A stretch of DNA of 64,000 nt from Haloechinothrix aidingensis (lineage in GTDB: Bacteria; Actinomycetota; Actinomycetes; Mycobacteriales; Pseudonocardiaceae): assembly GCF_013450155.1 (NCBI RefSeq), contig NZ_JACCKD010000006.1, positions 288,200 to 352,199 on the forward strand, written 5' to 3'. The notes under the pieces were generated by a model, which was not told where the DNA came from, searched no databases, and worked only from the letters and a program-made list of their open reading frames with translations. The number at the start of each line of letters is the position of its first letter. The stretch's first letter is position 1. A program made the position numbers and the translations under genes. Positions 25,088 through 33,972 of the stretch are shown here, in pieces.

Positions 25088-25966
25088 ATGGGTACATTGG
25101 ACGGACGCGTAGCGGTGATCACCGGTGCGGGCAGGGGCATCGGGCGCGAGCATGCGCTGCTGTTCGCCGCGGAGGGTGCCGCTGTCGTCGTCAACGACCT
25201 CGGCGGGGGCAATGACGGTGAGGGCGCCGACTCGGGCCCGGCCCGGGAGGTGGTCGAGGAGATCACCTCCGCGGGAGGGCGCGCGGTGCCCAGCACGGAC
25301 AACGTCGCCGACTGGGACGGCGCGCGGGCGCTCGTCGACACGGCCGTGCGCGAGTTCGGCAGGCTCGACGTCCTGGTCAACAACGCCGGCATCCTGCGCG
25401 ACGCCTTCATCGCCGGTATCGACGAGTCCCAGTGGGACGCGGTCATCGACGTCCATCTCAAGGGGCACGCTGCCGTGCTGCACCACGCGGCCGCGCACTG
25501 GAAGGCCGAGAGCAAGGCCGGTCGCCACCCGCGGGCCGCGGTGATCAACACGGCGTCGGCCTCCGGGGTCACGCTGCCGAACGCCGGTCAGGCCAACTAC
25601 GGCGCGGCCAAGGCGGGCATCGCGGCGCTGACGCTGGTGGCCGCCGAGGAGCTGGAGCGGTACGGGGTCCGGGTCAACGCGATCGCCCCCATCGCGCGCA
25701 CCCGGCTGACGCTGGCCACGCCCGGGATGGGGGCGCTGTTCGCCCAGGAGGTCGGCGAGGACGGGTTCGACGCGTTCTCGCCGGCCAACATCTCGCCGCT
25801 GGTGGCCTACCTCGCCACCGAGAAGTGCCCGCACACCGGGCAGGTGTTCGCCGTCCAGGGTGGTTCGATCCAGAAGCTGCAGGGCTGGACGGTCGCGGAG
25901 AACACCGAGACGGACGGGCCGTGGACGGTCGGCGACGTGGCGAAGCGCCTGGACGCCTGGGCCTGA
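25088..25966 (+). CDS. SDR, HSD17B4-like (R)-3-hydroxyacyl-CoA dehydrogenase
   Basis: A 292-residue SDR. The cofactor site is ITGAGRGIGREHALLFA, followed by VVVNDLGGGNDGEG, the hallmark of the peroxisomal multifunctional enzyme group; the acidic Asp suggests NAD. Catalytic residues are the Ser of NTASASGV and YGAAK. FAVQGGSIQKLQGW is a family-conserved C-terminal stretch. ATG 25088 has GAGG upstream. The gene comes before the mce operon as hsd4A does in mycobacterial mce4 loci; I infer it oxidises the MaoC product. An alternative is a 17-beta-hydroxysteroid dehydrogenase role. Confidence 0.85.
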   Translation: MGTLDGRVAVITGAGRGIGREHALLFAAEGAAVVVNDLGGGNDGEGADSGPAREVVEEITSAGGRAVPSTDNVADWDGARALVDTAVREFGRLDVLVNNAGILRDAFIAGIDESQWDAVIDVHLKGHAAVLHHAAAHWKAESKAGRHPRAAVINTASASGVTLPNAGQANYGAAKAGIAALTLVAAEELERYGVRVNAIAPIARTRLTLATPGMGALFAQEVGEDGFDAFSPANISPLVAYLATEKCPHTGQVFAVQGGSIQKLQGWTVAENTETDGPWTVGDVAKRLDAWA

Positions 25967-25981
25967 TCACGTGGCTTCGCG

Positions 25982-26018
25982 GCCACCCGGGATGCGCGTT
26001 CCGCGCATCTCGGGTGGC
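25982..26018. terminator. Long perfect-type hairpin after the beta-oxidation genes
   Basis: CCACCCGGGATGCGCG and CGCGCATCTCGGGTGG (25983-26017) pair at 15 of 16 positions around a TTC loop, plus one flanking G-C pair. It follows the SDR stop by 16 bases. There is no T-run on either side, but the stem strength suits a terminator in this GC-rich genome. Confidence 0.65.
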
Positions 26019-26029
26019 GCGATGTCGTT

Positions 26030-26045
26030 ACCATCACATGATGGT
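26030..26045. promoter_or_regulatory. Palindrome overlapping TetR start codon
   Basis: ACCATCA-CA-TGATGGT is a perfect seven-base inverted repeat with a two-base spacer. It covers both candidate start codons (26038 and 26041) of the TetR gene. A regulator bound here would block its own expression. Confidence 0.5.
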
Positions 26046-26697
26046 GAAAACAGTTCGCGACTCCGACGTCAAGCGCCGCATCGTGATCGCGGCGCGGCGC
26101 GTCGTCTCGGAGCAGGGCGTGCACGCCGCGACCATGCGCGGGATCGCGGCGGAAGCCGACGTGACGACCGGAGCCGTGACGCACTACTTCGCCGACAAGG
26201 CCGATGTGATGGCCGCGGTGCTGCAGTACAACAACCATCTCGCCGTGGACCGCATCAGCGGCAGGGTCGCGGGCAGGCGCGGCTTGGATGCTCTGGGGGC
26301 CACGGTCGAGGCGCTCGTGCCGATGGACGAGGAGAGCCTGCACATCTGGACGGTGCTGATCGCGTTCTGGGGACACGCTCCCGCGCACCGCATGCTGGAT
26401 TCCTGGGTGACGGAGGGCGGCGCCACGGGGCTGCGCAGCTGGCTGGTGAAGATCTTCCGGGACGCGGTGTCGCTCGGGGAGCTCGACCCCGATGTCGACG
26501 TGGAACGCGAGACGGAGCGGGCGCTGGTGCTCGTCGCGGGGCTGGGGTTGATGGCGGGCGGCTTCCCGCAGGAGCTGGAGCAGGTGCGTAGGCGCACGGA
26601 GGACCTGCTGAGCGACTACCTGGACGGCCTGGCACGGTCCCGGCCCGCCGAGCAGCCCGCCGAACAGGCCACCTCGGAAGCCACCTCGGGCCGGTAA
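26041..26697 (+). CDS. TetR-family regulator preceding the mce operon
   Basis: A 218-residue regulator. The helix-turn-helix lies at about 10-58: RRIVIAARRVVSEQGVHAAT, GIAAEADVTTGAVTHYF, then DKADVMAAVL. The remaining helices form the effector domain (LHIWTVLIAFWGHAP), ending in a Pro/Glu/Ala-rich tail. Two adjacent ATGs, 26038 and 26041, are possible, with no ribosome site upstream, so the transcript may be leaderless. It lies just before the mce operon and after the beta-oxidation genes; control of one or both is inferred. The inducer is unknown. Confidence 0.85.
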   Translation: MVKTVRDSDVKRRIVIAARRVVSEQGVHAATMRGIAAEADVTTGAVTHYFADKADVMAAVLQYNNHLAVDRISGRVAGRRGLDALGATVEALVPMDEESLHIWTVLIAFWGHAPAHRMLDSWVTEGGATGLRSWLVKIFRDAVSLGELDPDVDVERETERALVLVAGLGLMAGGFPQELEQVRRRTEDLLSDYLDGLARSRPAEQPAEQATSEATSGR

Positions 26698-26855
26698 TTG
26701 ACATAGCGCCAACAATGGGGTTGTGTTTCCGGCGCGACATCCGTAACTTGCCTCACACAACACTCGTTATGAAGCAGTAGCATGCATCCGGTGTGGTGTG
26801 CGTGGCGCATGACCTGTGCGGGGATGTCACCGGAACGATCGACCGGAGGGATCAG

Positions 26856-27704
26856 ATGGCCGTTGCCGCCGAGCGGTGGAGCGCGCGCGCGATCCTGGCG
26901 CGGCGGAAGGCGGCCCGGCAGCGTGACATCTCCCCGAGCGTGCTCGAGCTGGGACTGCTCTTCGGCTTCGCGGCCGACACCGTGGTCGCGGTATGGACCT
27001 CCATCGCCCGCAGGCGGTTCGCCTGGCGCGAGACGCTCGTCCAGCTGCAGTTCCTCGCCGCCGTCTGCTCGATACCCGCGGTGCTGGTCATGCTCCCGCT
27101 CGGCGTCGTCGTCGGTGTGGTGGTGGCCTCGCTCGCAGCGCAGGTCGGCGCGGAGATCTACAGCGGCGCGGTCGTCGGCCTGGTGATCGTCGGCCAGATC
27201 GCGCCACTGGTCGCCGCGCTGATGATCGCCGGGGCGGGTGGCTCGGCGATGACCGCCGACCTCGGCGCACGCAAGATCCGTGACGAGACCGACGCGATGG
27301 AGGTCATGGGGGTCTCGGTGCTCGAGAGGCTGGTCGTGCCGCGTCTGGTGGCGGCCGTGATCGTGACGATGCTGCTCACCAGCCTGGTGATGGCGCTCGG
27401 CATCGGGGCGAGCTTCGCGTTCCAGGTCGCGGTCATGGACGTGTCCCCTGGAGCGTTCCTGGACACGATGACCGACTTCGCGGGCCTGCCGGACTTCATT
27501 GCCGCTCAGGTCAAGGCGATCGCGTTCGCGGTGTCCACGGCGATCGTGTGCTGCGCGAAAGGGCTGACAGCCAAGGGCGGCCCCGGCGGGGTCGGTACGG
27601 CGGTGAACGAGGCCGTCGTGCTGGCGTTCATCCTCGTGTTCTTCGCCAACGTCGGTATCGGCGAGGTCTACGCGCTGATCACACCGGAAGGCGGGGGGTT
27701 GTAG
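26856..27704 (+). CDS. yrbEA: YrbEA-type MlaE permease of Mce transporter
   Basis: A 282-residue inner-membrane permease subunit. Five to six hydrophobic segments occur: about 55-85, 95-115, 120-135, 160-185, 215-240 and 250-275. The MlaE signature lies at GGSAMTADLGARKIRDETDAMEVMG near 128-152, the coupling helix that contacts the ATPase. ATG 26856 follows GGAGGG. It is the first gene of a nine-gene collinear operon. A TTGACA sequence at 26698 may be part of its promoter, but a matching -10 element is weak. Confidence 0.9.
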   Translation: MAVAAERWSARAILARRKAARQRDISPSVLELGLLFGFAADTVVAVWTSIARRRFAWRETLVQLQFLAAVCSIPAVLVMLPLGVVVGVVVASLAAQVGAEIYSGAVVGLVIVGQIAPLVAALMIAGAGGSAMTADLGARKIRDETDAMEVMGVSVLERLVVPRLVAAVIVTMLLTSLVMALGIGASFAFQVAVMDVSPGAFLDTMTDFAGLPDFIAAQVKAIAFAVSTAIVCCAKGLTAKGGPGGVGTAVNEAVVLAFILVFFANVGIGEVYALITPEGGGL

Positions 27705-28568
27705 ATGGTCCTCCGCGAAGTCGGCCGCGCGCAGCGCGCGGCGCGTGTGCCGGCGAACCGGCTGGTCAACGCGCTCACGGAGGTGGGAAACCACCTTGCG
27801 TTCTACATCAAGGCGCTGGCGTACATCCCGTTCGCGCTGAAACAGTACTGGCGGCACATCGTGCGGCACGTCGCGGACATCAGCTTCGGCAGCGCGACCT
27901 TGCTGGCCGCAGGCGGCACCATCGGCGTGGTGTTCGCGATGTCGTTCGTCAGCGGCGCGCAGGTCGGGCTCGAAGGGTTCCGCGGCCTGGACCTCGTCGG
28001 CCTGTCCCCGCTGTCGGGGGCGGTGTCCGGGCTGGTCAACACCAGGGAGCTGGCGCCGGTCGTCGCGGGGATCGCGCTGGCCGCCAAGGTCGGTACCGGC
28101 TTCACAGCGCAGCTCGGCGCGATGCGGATCTCCGAGGAGATCGACGCGCTGGAGACGATGTCGGTCAACTCGCTCCCGTTCCTCGTCACGACCAGGATCA
28201 TCGCGGCGATCATCACCGTCGTCCCGTTGTACCTCGTCGGGCTCTTCGCGTCGTACGTGTCCACGCGCGTGGTCGTGGTGAACCTGAACAACCAGTCGGC
28301 GGGTATCTACGACTACTGGTTCGAGCTCATGCTGCCCACGCAGGACGTGTTCCTGTCGCTGGCCAAAGCCGTGGCGCTCGCGGTGGTGGTGACGCTCGTG
28401 CACTGCTACTTCGGCTACTACGCGACCGGCGGGCCGGAGGGCGTCGGCAGGGCGGCAGGCAGGGCGCTGCGCACCAGCATCGTGCTGATCATGATCGCCG
28501 ACATCCTGCTGACCTTCGCGTTCTGGGGTGTGTACATGGAACTTCCCGGGCTGGCGGGTGAGGCATGA
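27705..28568 (+). CDS. yrbEB: YrbEB-type MlaE permease of Mce transporter
   Basis: A 287-residue second permease subunit, starting at the base after the YrbEA stop. Hydrophobic segments lie near 60-85, 105-130, 175-200, 210-235 and 260-282, with the MlaE coupling region LGAMRISEEIDALETMSVNS at about 142-161. The two permeases should form a heterodimer energised by an ATPase (MceG/MlaF type) encoded elsewhere; no ATPase gene is in this window. Its stop overlaps the mceA start by four bases. Confidence 0.92.
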   Translation: MVLREVGRAQRAARVPANRLVNALTEVGNHLAFYIKALAYIPFALKQYWRHIVRHVADISFGSATLLAAGGTIGVVFAMSFVSGAQVGLEGFRGLDLVGLSPLSGAVSGLVNTRELAPVVAGIALAAKVGTGFTAQLGAMRISEEIDALETMSVNSLPFLVTTRIIAAIITVVPLYLVGLFASYVSTRVVVVNLNNQSAGIYDYWFELMLPTQDVFLSLAKAVALAVVVTLVHCYFGYYATGGPEGVGRAAGRALRTSIVLIMIADILLTFAFWGVYMELPGLAGEA

Positions 28569-29833
28569 TCAGGCCGGCGCGGCGGCGCAGCGAGATGGGC
28601 AGGTTCCGGCTGGCGGCCTGGGGAGCCGTCGGGCTCGTGGCGTTCCTGGTGATCACGGTGACCACGACGGTCTACGGCACAGGGGCGTTGAGCGGTCATC
28701 CCGAGGTCACGGCCGAGGTAGCTGCCGACACCATCGGCGTGCCCTCGCGCGCGCCCGTCGAGTACAAGGGGGTGCTGGTCGGGACCGTGACCAAGGTGGA
28801 GACCACCAAGACGACCTCCGTGCTGACCATGCGCATCAACGAGCGGCACGCCGAGTCGGTCTCCACCCGTGCGCGGGTGCGCGTGCTGCCCCGCACGCTG
28901 TTCGGTGACCTCTTCGTCGAGCTGGTCCCCGCGGAGGAGGCCGGCGAACCGATCTCCGACGGCGACGAGCTACGCCCCGATGAGTCGGAGGAGGCAGTGC
29001 AGCTCTACGACGCGTTCGAGCGGCTCACCACCCTGCTCGAGGAGATCGAGCCCGCGAAGATCAGCACCGCGCTCGGCGCGCTGTCCAGCTTCCTGGAGGG
29101 GCGTGGCGAGCGGTTCGGGACGATGCTCGACCAGCTGCACGAGATGACCGACGACACCGACGACCTGATCGCGTTGATCGACGACGGGATGGAGGCTGTC
29201 ACCACGCTGTCCGAGCAAGCCGTCGAGGCCACCCCGGACGGTATCCGGGCACTGCGCAACGCCGTGCAGATCTCGCGGACGATCGTCGAGGAACGCCGGA
29301 CGATCCACCAGCTGCTGACCAGCGGCAGCACGCTCGCCGGTGAGGGTTCCCGGCTGGCGCGCAGCGACAACGTCGACCGGTTCGTCGAGCTCGTGCGCAC
29401 CGCCGACCCGATCACCGACGAGCTGGTCGCCGATCCAGGCGCCCTGCCGCGCACCGTGCACAGCGTGCGTGAACTGCTCGAGGCGGCGCCGCCGACGTTC
29501 AAGGAGGGTCCGTGGTTCCGGATCCGCGCGAACCTCACCACCGAGGAGCCGTACCCGTACACCGCGGAGGACTGCCCGCGGTACCCGGGGCAGGACGGGC
29601 CCAACTGTTCCGGGGCCGAGCAGGACGAGCGTGCGGGCGAGCAGGAGGCGCAGCGGGAACGCTACGGCGGCACGAGCGGTCCGGTCGGTAGTGACGCCGA
29701 GAAGGAAACCCTGAACGAGCTACTGGAGGCGGTACCGCAGGACATGCGGGCGGCGCGGGACTCCGAAGCGGAGGGTGCCGTCGGTGTGCTGCTCGGGCCG
29801 CTGGTGCGTGGGTCGCAGGTGGTCGTGCCATGA
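28565..29833 (+). CDS. mceA: MceA-family lipid-transport protein
   Basis: A 422-residue periplasm-facing protein. An N-terminal hydrophobic anchor (AAWGAVGLVAFLVITVTTT) lies at about 12-31. The MCE domain follows at 38-115, with AEVAADTIGVPSRAPVEYKGV and RVRVLPRTLFGDLFVELVP. After this comes a long helical stretch that would form the hexamer's tunnel, and a C-terminal domain with two Cys residues (CPRYPG and PNCSG) that may pair. It overlaps YrbEB by four bases. In mycobacteria six Mce subunits build a lipid channel across the envelope; the same is inferred here. Confidence 0.9.
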   Translation: MIRPARRRSEMGRFRLAAWGAVGLVAFLVITVTTTVYGTGALSGHPEVTAEVAADTIGVPSRAPVEYKGVLVGTVTKVETTKTTSVLTMRINERHAESVSTRARVRVLPRTLFGDLFVELVPAEEAGEPISDGDELRPDESEEAVQLYDAFERLTTLLEEIEPAKISTALGALSSFLEGRGERFGTMLDQLHEMTDDTDDLIALIDDGMEAVTTLSEQAVEATPDGIRALRNAVQISRTIVEERRTIHQLLTSGSTLAGEGSRLARSDNVDRFVELVRTADPITDELVADPGALPRTVHSVRELLEAAPPTFKEGPWFRIRANLTTEEPYPYTAEDCPRYPGQDGPNCSGAEQDERAGEQEAQRERYGGTSGPVGSDAEKETLNELLEAVPQDMRAARDSEAEGAVGVLLGPLVRGSQVVVP

Positions 29834-30852
29834 CATACGGCAACCTCCTCGGGACCTGGCTGAAGCTGGGCGCGTTCCTGGTGATCACCCTGCTGTGCAC
29901 GGCGCTGGTCACCAACACCCTGCACCGCCCGCTCGGCCAGGCGACGACCACGTACCAGGCCGAGTTCACCGATGTCGTCGGGCTCACCAAGGGCAGCGAC
30001 GTCCGGATCGCGGGCGTGCGCGTGGGCAAGGTCGACCGCATCGAGCTGACGGGCAAGCACGCCACCGTGACCTTCGAAGTCACCGACGACCAGCACGTCC
30101 CCGCCGACGCGGAGGCCGCCCTGCGCTTCGCCGATCTACTCGGCGCGCGCTACCTGGCCGTGCGGCCGGGGGGCGGCAGTTCGGCGGAGTTGGAGCCGGG
30201 CAGCACCATCCCGCTGGAACGTACGAGCCCTGCCGTGGACCTGACCGAGCTGTTCAACGGGTTCGCCCCGGTGTTCGAGAGCCTGCAGCCCGACGAGGTG
30301 AACGAGCTGGCAGGCAAGCTCGTCGCGGTGTTCGACGGGCAGGGCGGCACGCTCGACAGCTTGCTGTCGCACCTCGTCTCGGTCACCGAGAACCTCGTCG
30401 ACCAGGACGAGCTGATCGGCGAGGTGCTGGCGAACCTGCGCTCGGCGACCGACTTCGCACTCGAGCACGAGCCGGAGTTCGAGCGGCTGGTGAACAGCCT
30501 GGCGGAGCTCGCGGCCGGGATGGCCGACAGCGCCGAGGAGATCGGCGCGGCGATCGACGGCGCCGGCGAGCTGGCGCGTTCGGTCTCCGGCCTCATGACC
30601 GAGGTGCGGGAGCCGCTAGAGAGCAACATCGCCTCGCTGGACTCCATCACCGAGACGTTCGTGGAGCAGAACGAGAATTTCGCCGCGACGCTGGATGCCG
30701 GGACCCGGATGCTGCCTACGGTCAACCGGACGCTGGAGTACGGCGCGTGGCTCAACGTCTACGTCTGCTTCATGACGATCGAGACCGAGTTGCCGCTCGT
30801 GGGTGAGGTCGATCCCAGCGTCGGCCCCCACTCGGAGGTGTGCCGGAAATGA
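29830..30852 (+). CDS. mceB: MceB-family lipid-transport protein
   Basis: A 340-residue Mce subunit with an N-terminal anchor (LGAFLVITLLCTALVTNTL) at about 12-30 and an MCE domain at 36-115, shown by YQAEFTDVVGLTKGSDVRIAGV and LRFADLLGARYLAVRPG. The remaining helix-rich region contains heptad-like repeats. Its start overlaps mceA (ATGA) and its stop overlaps mceC. MceB family members usually end in a Cys-containing segment; here YVCFMT and EVCRK near the C-terminus provide two cysteines. Confidence 0.88.
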   Translation: MTYGNLLGTWLKLGAFLVITLLCTALVTNTLHRPLGQATTTYQAEFTDVVGLTKGSDVRIAGVRVGKVDRIELTGKHATVTFEVTDDQHVPADAEAALRFADLLGARYLAVRPGGGSSAELEPGSTIPLERTSPAVDLTELFNGFAPVFESLQPDEVNELAGKLVAVFDGQGGTLDSLLSHLVSVTENLVDQDELIGEVLANLRSATDFALEHEPEFERLVNSLAELAAGMADSAEEIGAAIDGAGELARSVSGLMTEVREPLESNIASLDSITETFVEQNENFAATLDAGTRMLPTVNRTLEYGAWLNVYVCFMTIETELPLVGEVDPSVGPHSEVCRK

Positions 30853-31841
30853 GGGTGCCGTTTCGGGAGCGTGACCCGCGCGTGCTCGCGGCTGTGGGTA
30901 CCGTGCTGCTGGTGGCGATCGTGGCCTCCTCCCTGCTGCTGCCGCAGGCCATCTTCTACTCGCGCACCAGTGACTACTCCGCCGAACTCGAGAACGCGGC
31001 GGGCCTGGCCCCGGATGATCCGGTGTACGTGGCAGGTGTGCGCGCCGGCCGGGTGAGCGACATCGAGATCGCCGGTGACCGGGCGGTCGTGCACTTCAGG
31101 ATGGACGACGGCAAGCGGGTCGGGGAGGACAGCACGGCCAGCGTGAAGATCAAGACGGTACTGGGCCAGCGCTACCTGGACGTCGCCTCGAAAGGGGAGG
31201 GGACGCTCGACCCGTCCGATACCATCCCGCTGAGCCGCACATCCGTGCTGTACACATTGGATGAACTCTCTCGCTCCGCGAAACACAGCGCGGAGGAGCT
31301 CGACCTCGGGACGCTGCGCGAGCTGATGGCCTCGCTGGAGCAGGACACGCCGGACGGGGAGCTGCTCGGCCAGGCACTGGACGGTGTGTCGGCTACCGCG
31401 GAGATGTTCACCAGGCACAGTGACCAGTTCCAGGCCTTGCTGTCCGGGACGCGGGAGGTCACCGACAGCATCCTCGAGCAGTCCGACACGCTGGTCACGC
31501 TGCTCGGCGACGCCGACCTCGTCGCCGACGTGCTCGCGCAGCGCAAGGAGACGATCAGCAGGCTCATCCGGGACATCAGCGCCCTGAGCAGGGACCTGGA
31601 GAACTTTGTCGACACCAACAGGCCGGAGATCGACAACGTGCTCGAGCGCATGGACACCATCACCCGGACGCTGAGCGAGACCCAGGACGAGTTCGACGAG
31701 ATGCTGCGCCAGTTCGCCCCCACCACGCGGTACATCGCGAACACCTTCGGCCAGGGCCCCTGGGGTGACGTGGCCGGTCCGGCCGGACCGCTGCCGGACA
31801 ACATCCTCTGCCTCGCAGGCCTGCTGGAGGGGTGCGGATGA
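30849..31841 (+). CDS. mceC: MceC-family lipid-transport protein
   Basis: A 330-residue subunit. ATG 30849 overlaps the mceB stop and begins MRVPFRERDPRVLAAVG; the upstream ATG at 30840 would lie inside mceB. The anchor is LLVAIVASSLLLPQAIF (about 20-36), and the MCE domain covers 45-125 with AELENAAGLAPDDPVYVAGV and VKIKTVLGQRYLDVA. A long coiled-coil-forming region follows. Two Cys residues close the protein (ILCLAGLLEGCG). Operon overlap with mceD is four bases. Confidence 0.88.
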   Translation: MRVPFRERDPRVLAAVGTVLLVAIVASSLLLPQAIFYSRTSDYSAELENAAGLAPDDPVYVAGVRAGRVSDIEIAGDRAVVHFRMDDGKRVGEDSTASVKIKTVLGQRYLDVASKGEGTLDPSDTIPLSRTSVLYTLDELSRSAKHSAEELDLGTLRELMASLEQDTPDGELLGQALDGVSATAEMFTRHSDQFQALLSGTREVTDSILEQSDTLVTLLGDADLVADVLAQRKETISRLIRDISALSRDLENFVDTNRPEIDNVLERMDTITRTLSETQDEFDEMLRQFAPTTRYIANTFGQGPWGDVAGPAGPLPDNILCLAGLLEGCG

Positions 31842-32911
31842 CGGCGAAACCCGCACGCGCGCTGTCGTTGCTCGCGGTGGCCGTGCTCGTGGCCGCGGGG
31901 CTGTTCCTCGTGGTGCGCCCCGAGCCCTCGATGACCGTGCACGCGGACTTCGCGCAGGCCGACGGCCTGTTCGTGGGCAGCGACGTGGCCGTGCTCGGCG
32001 TACCGGTCGGCCGGGTCGTCGAGATCGAACCCCGGGGCGACAGGGTACGGCTGACCATGTCGCTTCCCGCCGACACCGACGTCCCTGCCGGCGCCGAGGC
32101 GTGGGTCGCCTCCCCGACGGTGGTCCCCGACCAGTACATCGAGCTCACCCCGGCCTACACCGGAGGGGAGAAGATGGCAGACGGCGCCGTGATCCCCACC
32201 GAGCGCACGCGCTCGCCGATCGCCTGGGACACCCTCGTCGAGTCGGTGAACGACCTGCTGGTGGCGCTCGGCCCCGACGGGGCGGGCAAGGACGGCTCGC
32301 TGGGCAGGATGATCGACAGCGCGGCAGGGCTGCTCGACGGGCGCGGGGAGAAGCTACGCGAGGCCATCCTGAACATCAGCCAGGCATCTCAGGTCGCGCT
32401 GGACGGTACTCCCGACGCCGAAGCGCTCCTCGAGTCCGTCGACGCCCTGATGGAGATCCTCGTCGAGAACCAGTCGACAGTGGACTCGCTCACCCGGTCG
32501 GTCAACGACGTGGCAGGCGAGTTCGCGCGGCAGGAGCGCGAGGTCGAGCAGGCACTGACCTCGCTGACCTCGGTGCTGCGCGAGGTGGCCGAGCTGACGG
32601 GCAAGCACGGCGACTCGATCGCCGACAGTGTCGAGCGGCTGGCGGACGTGTCGGTGCACCTCGGTGAGCAACAGGCCGAGCTCACCGAGCTGATGGACAC
32701 GTTGCCGCTGGCGGCCGACAACATCACGCGCGCGGTCACCGACGAGCAGAAGCTGCGCATCCGGTTGGACATCACCACCAACCTCTCGCAGTTCGACCGG
32801 CTGCGCCCGCTGTGCGCGGAGCTGCCCCTGCCGTTGTGCGACGGCCCCGGGATCGTCAACCCGATCCCGCTACCACCCGAGCTGGCTCGCGGCTGGACGG
32901 AGGGTGAGTGA
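31838..32911 (+). CDS. mceD: MceD-family lipid-transport protein
   Basis: A 357-residue subunit starting at ATG 31838, inside the mceC stop. The anchor is LSLLAVAVLVAAGLFLVV near 10-27. The MCE domain reads VHADFAQADGLFVGSDVAVLGV and AWVASPTVVPDQYIELTPAY. The helical tunnel region runs to about 300, and the protein ends in a short Pro/Leu-rich tail with cysteines (RPLCAELPLPLCDGPG). Its TGA shares a base with the mceE ATG. Confidence 0.88.
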   Translation: MTAKPARALSLLAVAVLVAAGLFLVVRPEPSMTVHADFAQADGLFVGSDVAVLGVPVGRVVEIEPRGDRVRLTMSLPADTDVPAGAEAWVASPTVVPDQYIELTPAYTGGEKMADGAVIPTERTRSPIAWDTLVESVNDLLVALGPDGAGKDGSLGRMIDSAAGLLDGRGEKLREAILNISQASQVALDGTPDAEALLESVDALMEILVENQSTVDSLTRSVNDVAGEFARQEREVEQALTSLTSVLREVAELTGKHGDSIADSVERLADVSVHLGEQQAELTELMDTLPLAADNITRAVTDEQKLRIRLDITTNLSQFDRLRPLCAELPLPLCDGPGIVNPIPLPPELARGWTEGE

Positions 32912-33969
32912 TGTCGACCCTGCTGCGCGTGCTCATCCTGCTCGGCGTGCTGCTCGCACTGCCCGGCTGCGGCATCAGCCTGCAGAACTCCCCGCTCGGT
33001 ACCGGTGTGGACGGCCCGTCGTACGAGGTGACCGCGGAGTTCGCGGATGTGGCGGGCATGACGCGGGGAGGCCGGGTGCGTATCGGGCCTGCCACCGTCG
33101 GCAGGGTGATCGCCATGCGTGCCGACGAGTTCACCGCACGGGTGACCCTGCGCATCCGCTCGGACGTGGAGCTTCCCGAGGAGACCGAGGCCGGGATCGA
33201 GATGAGTACCGCGCTCGGCGACCCCTACATCGCGCTGGATGTACCCGACGAGCACGACGGTGCGCTGCTCGGTGACGGCGACACGATCCCGCTCGACCAG
33301 ACGCGGCACGGTCCCGAGGTCGAGGACAGCATGGCCCTGCTGGCGAACATGCTCAACAACAGCGGCATCGAGCAGGCCCGCACCATCATCACGGAGACGA
33401 ACACCATGCTTGAGGGCAGGGAAGGCACGGTACGCGATCTGCTCGGCAGGACCGAGGAGGTGCTCGCCTCGCTGGACGAGCGGTCCGACGAGATCAACCG
33501 CACCCTCGAGGCCGTCAACACGCTCGGCGCGACCGTCGAGGACAACACCGAGCTGCTCGACGAGGCACTGACCGAGATCCGTCCCGCCGTCGACGTGCTC
33601 GTCGCCGAGCAGGACAACTTCGACACGCTGCTCGGCGAGGTCGGCACGCTGGCGGGCGACGTGCAGGACGCGATCGACGCGACGGAGGAACAGCTGGTCA
33701 GCCAGCTCCGCAAGCTGGAGCCGGTGCTCGCGGAGTTCACCAAGATCGACCGCGACGTCGAGACGTTGCTGACCAAGTTCCTGGAGTTCGAGCCGCTGTT
33801 CAACGCCGCGGTTCCCGGTGACTACCTGAACCTCGACGCGGCGTTCCACGTGCCCGACTCGGTCGGTGGTGTGCTGGAAGGTATCCCCGACGTGGTGCCG
33901 CTGGGAGGCGGTGGTGCCACCGCGGGCATGGAAACCACGCTCGACCGGCTGCTCGAGGAAGGTGAGTAG
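32911..33969 (+). CDS. mceE: MceE-family lipoprotein (LprK-like)
   Basis: A 352-residue lipid-anchored Mce subunit. The signal peptide MSTLLRVLILLGVLLALPGC ends in lipobox LPGC with lipidated Cys20, the feature that distinguishes MceE from the other subunits. The MCE domain spans about 35-115 (AEFADVAGMTRGGRVRIG; IEMSTALGDPYIALDVP). The rest is helical. ATG 32911 has GGAGGG upstream. The next gene follows after three bases. It probably anchors the Mce assembly to the membrane outer face. Confidence 0.9.
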   Translation: MSTLLRVLILLGVLLALPGCGISLQNSPLGTGVDGPSYEVTAEFADVAGMTRGGRVRIGPATVGRVIAMRADEFTARVTLRIRSDVELPEETEAGIEMSTALGDPYIALDVPDEHDGALLGDGDTIPLDQTRHGPEVEDSMALLANMLNNSGIEQARTIITETNTMLEGREGTVRDLLGRTEEVLASLDERSDEINRTLEAVNTLGATVEDNTELLDEALTEIRPAVDVLVAEQDNFDTLLGEVGTLAGDVQDAIDATEEQLVSQLRKLEPVLAEFTKIDRDVETLLTKFLEFEPLFNAAVPGDYLNLDAAFHVPDSVGGVLEGIPDVVPLGGGGATAGMETTLDRLLEEGE

Positions 33970-33972
33970 ACC

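Noticed and set aside
26698..26726. TTGACA as a definite mce promoter
   Set aside because: The hexamer is present, but the matching -10 position reads TTGTGT, which is too weak to list as a feature.
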